DNA of 64,000 nucleotides from Leuconostoc falkenbergense (GTDB lineage: Bacteria > Bacillota > Bacilli > Lactobacillales > Lactobacillaceae), in the NCBI RefSeq assembly GCF_014634805.1, contig NZ_BMBS01000001.1, positions 62,001 through 126,000 on the forward strand, written 5' to 3'. Positions 60,955 to 64,000 of this stretch are shown one piece after another. The stretch's first letter is position 1. Every line of letters begins with the position of its first letter. The notes under the pieces are model-generated. The model worked only from the letters and a program-made list of their open reading frames with translations. It did not search any database and was not told the origin of the DNA. The translations under genes were made by a program, and so were the position numbers.

Positions 60955-63489
60955 TTATTGCGTCACTTCAGCAACTGCTGCATTGACAGCATCTTTTTCA
61001 GCTGCAACGAGTGCTACACGACTTGTAATCACGCTGGTATCCATTTTAATTTCACGCGTCAGTCCCGGTGTATCTAATTTCGGTTCAAAGAAAGCTTTAA
61101 ATTCATCAAGGCGAGTTTGTGTCTTGAAAACATTTGCAATGACAGTGATATAGGTCGTAAACTCCATATCACCACCCACTGTATCTTCTAGCCATTGCCA
61201 CTCTTCACGTACCCAATCCCAAGCGGCTTGTTGTCCGTCTTCGTTAGCCAACAGCCCATAGAACCAACCACGCAAATCTTGTGGCTTAATTGTGTCAGCA
61301 TCCTCAAATTTGCCAACTAGTTGTTCAATCAGCGCCTTATCAGTTGTGCTAGTGATAGCTGCACGCAAATCAGACTGATAGCTCGCGTCAGAAGTAGCGT
61401 GATATTCAGCCAGTAATTGATTAAACAGATCAGCAGACCCAAACTGTTTCATTTCATTTGCCAAAATGAAGACACGTGTACCAGCAGAAAGGCTCGTCAA
61501 ATCATTTTCATGAGCTACAAATATATCATGTGCCGCTGCAATTGCGGCTGGATTTTCAGCATACAACGCAGCATTGATAATATATGGGCGCGACAATTGG
61601 TCGTCATTTGACTCACCATCAATATCTTGCCAGCCTAAACGTGCTAATTGATCTTGACTCAGTTGGTCATACAACCCCTTCAAAGCCTTTTCCTCATCAG
61701 AATGAGCGGTCACGAACTTTTTCAAATTCACTGCAACGCGGTAAAGTGCTGCGGTCACAACAGCCGAATGACTATTGGCAAAACGACCTAGTAATGGCAC
61801 TAATTGTGCATAAGAAATTTGTCGTCCTTCAGCTAATAATCTCAAATCTTGCAAAATTTGTAATTGTGAAATCGCATCTAGCTGATCTGATTGACTTAAA
61901 ATATCTTGTAGCAATGTCTCATCATATTTAACAATAAAATGAGAATTATTACCAACGTTCAAACGGAATGGTGTACCAAACTGTTCTCTTAACGCTTCAT
62001 AATTACCAATCGTCACTGACTGATCTTTGAAAATAGCGGGTACGGCATCGTAATTACTGTTCAATGGAATGGCCCATTGACGGCCAACCTCTTTGCCATC
62101 GCCAATAAAGAACTGTTGTTGTGAAAGCGTCAATTGCCCATCAACAACAGCTGCTGTAACGACTGGATAACCAGGCTGTTCCAACCAAGAAGTCATGATA
62201 GCACTCACATCAATGCCAGAGGCTTGCCCCAATGCAGCCCATAAGTCAGCTCCAGTAGCATTACCAAATTGATGCGCAGCAAAATAAGCTTTCAAACCAG
62301 CACGCAAAGCCTCATCCCCAATCAACGCACGCACCATAACTAGCATACGCGCGCCTTTAGCATAAACAATAGCACCGTCAAACAGCGCATCAATTTCTGC
62401 AGGATGTTCAACTTGAACATGGACAGATTGCACCCCATCAGTCGCATCTCGTTGTAAGGCAGCTGGTGCATCAGCTGTTTGGAAACTTTCCCAAATGTGC
62501 CAATCAGGCTCTAAAGCATCGATGGCGACATACTCCATCATATTGGCAAAACTTTCATTTAGCCACAAGTCATCCCACCACTTCATCGTCACCAAATCGC
62601 CAAACCATTGGTGCGCCAACTCGTGGGCAATCACAGTTGCTACTACCTGCTTGGTATCTAGCGCTGTGTTGTCAGGATCAAGTAATAAGTATGCCTCACG
62701 ATAGGTTACTAAGCCCCAGTTTTCCATTGCACCCGCTGAAAAATCAGGTAACGCAAGTTGCCATGAATGTGGCAATGGATAAGGCGTTTGATAGAAGTCT
62801 TCATAAAACTCGATTGAGCGCTTCGCAATATCTAGTGCAAAATCAAGCTCCTTAGCCTGATGTGCTTTGGTTGCGAAGACACCAATTTTAACACCACTTG
62901 TCGTTTTGGTCTCTTTCTTTTGCAAGTCACCAAAAGCAAAGGCAACTAAATATGTTGACATACGTACTGTTGTATCAAAATAGTGTACACCATTTGCTTC
63001 ACGCACTTCAGGCATGTTCGCCAAGATAGTTTCGCCTGGCTGTTCATCAAACTTAATGGCTAAATCAAAAGTTGCTTTGGCTTCTGGTTCATCAATACTT
63101 GGAAAAGCCTGTCTGGCAAAATTGGTTTCAAATTGCGTGCCAATGATCTGCTTTTTCTCACCATCAACTTCATAATATGAAGGATAAATGCCCATCATCG
63201 TATCAGTCAAAACTGTCGTATAAGTAATAGTAACTTTTGTTTCACCTGACTTAGGTAATTCAATCCGAATAGCGTCTGCGTCATGGTCTACCATAAATGT
63301 CACATCTTGCTCGTCCGCTTGGACCGCACTAATCATCAAATCCTTTTGATGAATCGCAATCGTTTCTGATTTAGCGGTTCCAGTAATTGTGGTTTTACCA
63401 CTAATCCGCTTAGATTCTCGATCAATATCCAAATAGATTTCATAATGTTTTGGTTGGAATGTATTATAAAATCGTGTCAATTCAGCCAT
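60955..63489 (-). CDS. pepN: Lysyl/general aminopeptidase PepN (M1 family)
   Basis: 844 residues. The exopeptidase motif is SAGAMENWGLVTY. The zinc site HELAHQWFGDLVTMKWWDDLWLNE is HExxH followed by the distal glutamate. The C-terminal ERAP1-like helical domain is complete. It is the main cytoplasmic aminopeptidase of lactic acid bacteria. A longer reading from a TTG at 63504 exists, but AGGAGA 5 bases before the ATG at 63489 sets the start (MAELTRFYNTF). Confidence 0.96.
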   Translation of the reverse strand: MAELTRFYNTFQPKHYEIYLDIDRESKRISGKTTITGTAKSETIAIHQKDLMISAVQADEQDVTFMVDHDADAIRIELPKSGETKVTITYTTVLTDTMMGIYPSYYEVDGEKKQIIGTQFETNFARQAFPSIDEPEAKATFDLAIKFDEQPGETILANMPEVREANGVHYFDTTVRMSTYLVAFAFGDLQKKETKTTSGVKIGVFATKAHQAKELDFALDIAKRSIEFYEDFYQTPYPLPHSWQLALPDFSAGAMENWGLVTYREAYLLLDPDNTALDTKQVVATVIAHELAHQWFGDLVTMKWWDDLWLNESFANMMEYVAIDALEPDWHIWESFQTADAPAALQRDATDGVQSVHVQVEHPAEIDALFDGAIVYAKGARMLVMVRALIGDEALRAGLKAYFAAHQFGNATGADLWAALGQASGIDVSAIMTSWLEQPGYPVVTAAVVDGQLTLSQQQFFIGDGKEVGRQWAIPLNSNYDAVPAIFKDQSVTIGNYEALREQFGTPFRLNVGNNSHFIVKYDETLLQDILSQSDQLDAISQLQILQDLRLLAEGRQISYAQLVPLLGRFANSHSAVVTAALYRVAVNLKKFVTAHSDEEKALKGLYDQLSQDQLARLGWQDIDGESNDDQLSRPYIINAALYAENPAAIAAAHDIFVAHENDLTSLSAGTRVFILANEMKQFGSADLFNQLLAEYHATSDASYQSDLRAAITSTTDKALIEQLVGKFEDADTIKPQDLRGWFYGLLANEDGQQAAWDWVREEWQWLEDTVGGDMEFTTYITVIANVFKTQTRLDEFKAFFEPKLDTPGLTREIKMDTSVITSRVALVAAEKDAVNAAVAEVTQ

Positions 63490-63537
63490 AATATCTCCTA
63501 TCAATTGTTAGAATAATTCCATTATACGCTTTTAAAA

Positions 63538-63563
63538 TAAAAAACGTCCCACAAGCGGGACGT
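63538..63563 (-). terminator. Intrinsic terminator of the hydroxyacid dehydrogenase gene
   Basis: Minus strand: ACGTCCC/GGGACGT with a 6-base loop and a T-run. Confidence 0.85.
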
Positions 63564-63574
63564 CAAAACAATGG

Positions 63575-64000
63575 TTATGCTTCTAGATGGTTAACAGCTG
63601 CTTCTGGCTGTTCGCCTTTAAGCACCCGCACAATATCATTTGTAGCATCAACTGCCATACGTGCTTTTGTTTCAATTGTATTTGAAGCAATGTGTGGTGT
63701 CAGCAAAACATTTTCTAAGCTAACCAATGGGTTGGTTACTGGCAAAGGCTCTTCTTCAAAGACGTCTAATGCCGCACCGGCAATTTCATTATTTTTAAGT
63801 GCTGCAACAAGATCTGATTCGACGATAATGACGCCACGTGCCATGTTAATCAGGTACGCGTCATTTTTCATCATTTTGAACTCGGCTGCGCCAATGGAAT
63901 GCTCTGTTTCTGGCAAAGCTGGTAAATGCACCATCACATAATCTGCTGTCTTGAAAATAGTATCACGATCAACAATTGATACGCTATCAGTTGATTTAGC
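63575..64000 (-). CDS. D-isomer-specific 2-hydroxyacid dehydrogenase, N-terminal part missing
   Basis: The C-terminal 141 residues are visible; the gene continues beyond the right edge. The NAD-binding domain shows VMVHLPALPETEHSIG and LINMARGVIIVESDLVAAL. The catalytic glutamate lies in ALDVFEEEP and the catalytic histidine in LLTPHIASNT. The family includes D-lactate, glycerate, phosphoglycerate and hydroxyisocaproate dehydrogenases; specificity depends on the missing half. Confidence 0.88.
   Translation of the reverse strand, partial: AKSTDSVSIVDRDTIFKTADYVMVHLPALPETEHSIGAAEFKMMKNDAYLINMARGVIIVESDLVAALKNNEIAGAALDVFEEEPLPVTNPLVSLENVLLTPHIASNTIETKARMAVDATNDIVRVLKGEQPEAAVNHLEA

Overview
The window is a low-GC Gram-positive chromosome segment. 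The best guess is Leuconostoc or a close relative in the heterofermentative Lactobacillaceae. This is inferred from gene content (ccpA divergent from pepQ, mutM-coaE-dnaB-dnaI, catabolic AlsS, PepX/PepN/PepS/PepQ, a trehalose PTS with trehalose-6-phosphate phosphorylase and beta-phosphoglucomutase, a compact leuABCD operon) and was not checked against any database. Almost all genes lie on the minus strand. The plus-strand exceptions are pepQ, pepS with its small membrane partner, and an HD-domain hydrolase. No CRISPR array, prophage, intact insertion sequence or rRNA gene was seen. Two tRNA genes (Cys, Lys) are present.

Layout, left to right. 0-5.8 kb: partial ccpA divergent from pepQ, then a CPBP-type membrane protease, a small membrane protein, a HAD phosphatase, SprT and a fused osmolyte permease/binding protein. 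6-10.4 kb: a free-methionine-sulfoxide-reductase-like GAF protein behind a T-box leader, then acpP, plsX, recG and tRNA-Cys. 10.4-16.8 kb: a DUF2185 protein, an unknown protein, two YibE/F membrane proteins, dnaI, dnaB, coaE and mutM. 16.9-21.8 kb: a DEAD-box helicase, an oxidoreductase, a degenerate GH25 protein and pepS. 21.8-28.8 kb: alsS, obg, uvrC and pyrG, the last with a CTP-type attenuator. 28.8-34.4 kb: a T-box-controlled amino-acid permease, tRNA-Lys, a Ni/Co transporter behind a leucine-rich leader peptide, and a PadR/DUF1700/DUF4097 module. 34.4-39.8 kb: leuABCD plus a YrdC-family gene, behind a leucine leader peptide. 39.8-46.3 kb: the operon xre-sufC-sufD-sufS-sufU-sufB-sufT, again behind a leader peptide and attenuator. 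46.3-50.5 kb: an ECF S-component pseudogene, a ThiD/PdxK-type kinase, rpoE, a DUF1934 protein and the HD hydrolase. 50.5-64 kb: the trehalose operon, pepX, oleate hydratase, pepN and a partial D-2-hydroxyacid dehydrogenase.

The most striking feature is RNA-level control. Within about 14 kb there are three short leader peptides whose 3' halves are rich in CUC/CUU leucine codons. They precede leuA (expected), a NiCoT-family metal transporter and the iron-sulfur (suf) operon (both unexpected). The last two share a folding logic readable in the bases. Segment A, just after the peptide stop, pairs with B; B pairs alternatively with C; the 3' end of C (GUUGGG) pairs with the 5' arm of an intrinsic terminator. 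By base pairing alone, ribosome stalling on leucine codons should turn both units on, linking metal uptake and Fe-S assembly to leucine supply (LeuC is itself an Fe-S enzyme). Two T-box leaders and a reiterative-transcription pyrG leader add to this.

Carbon control is also visible. cre sites overlap the ccpA and tre promoters and lie just downstream of the ohyA -10 box, and a TreR-like operator sits upstream of the tre promoter.
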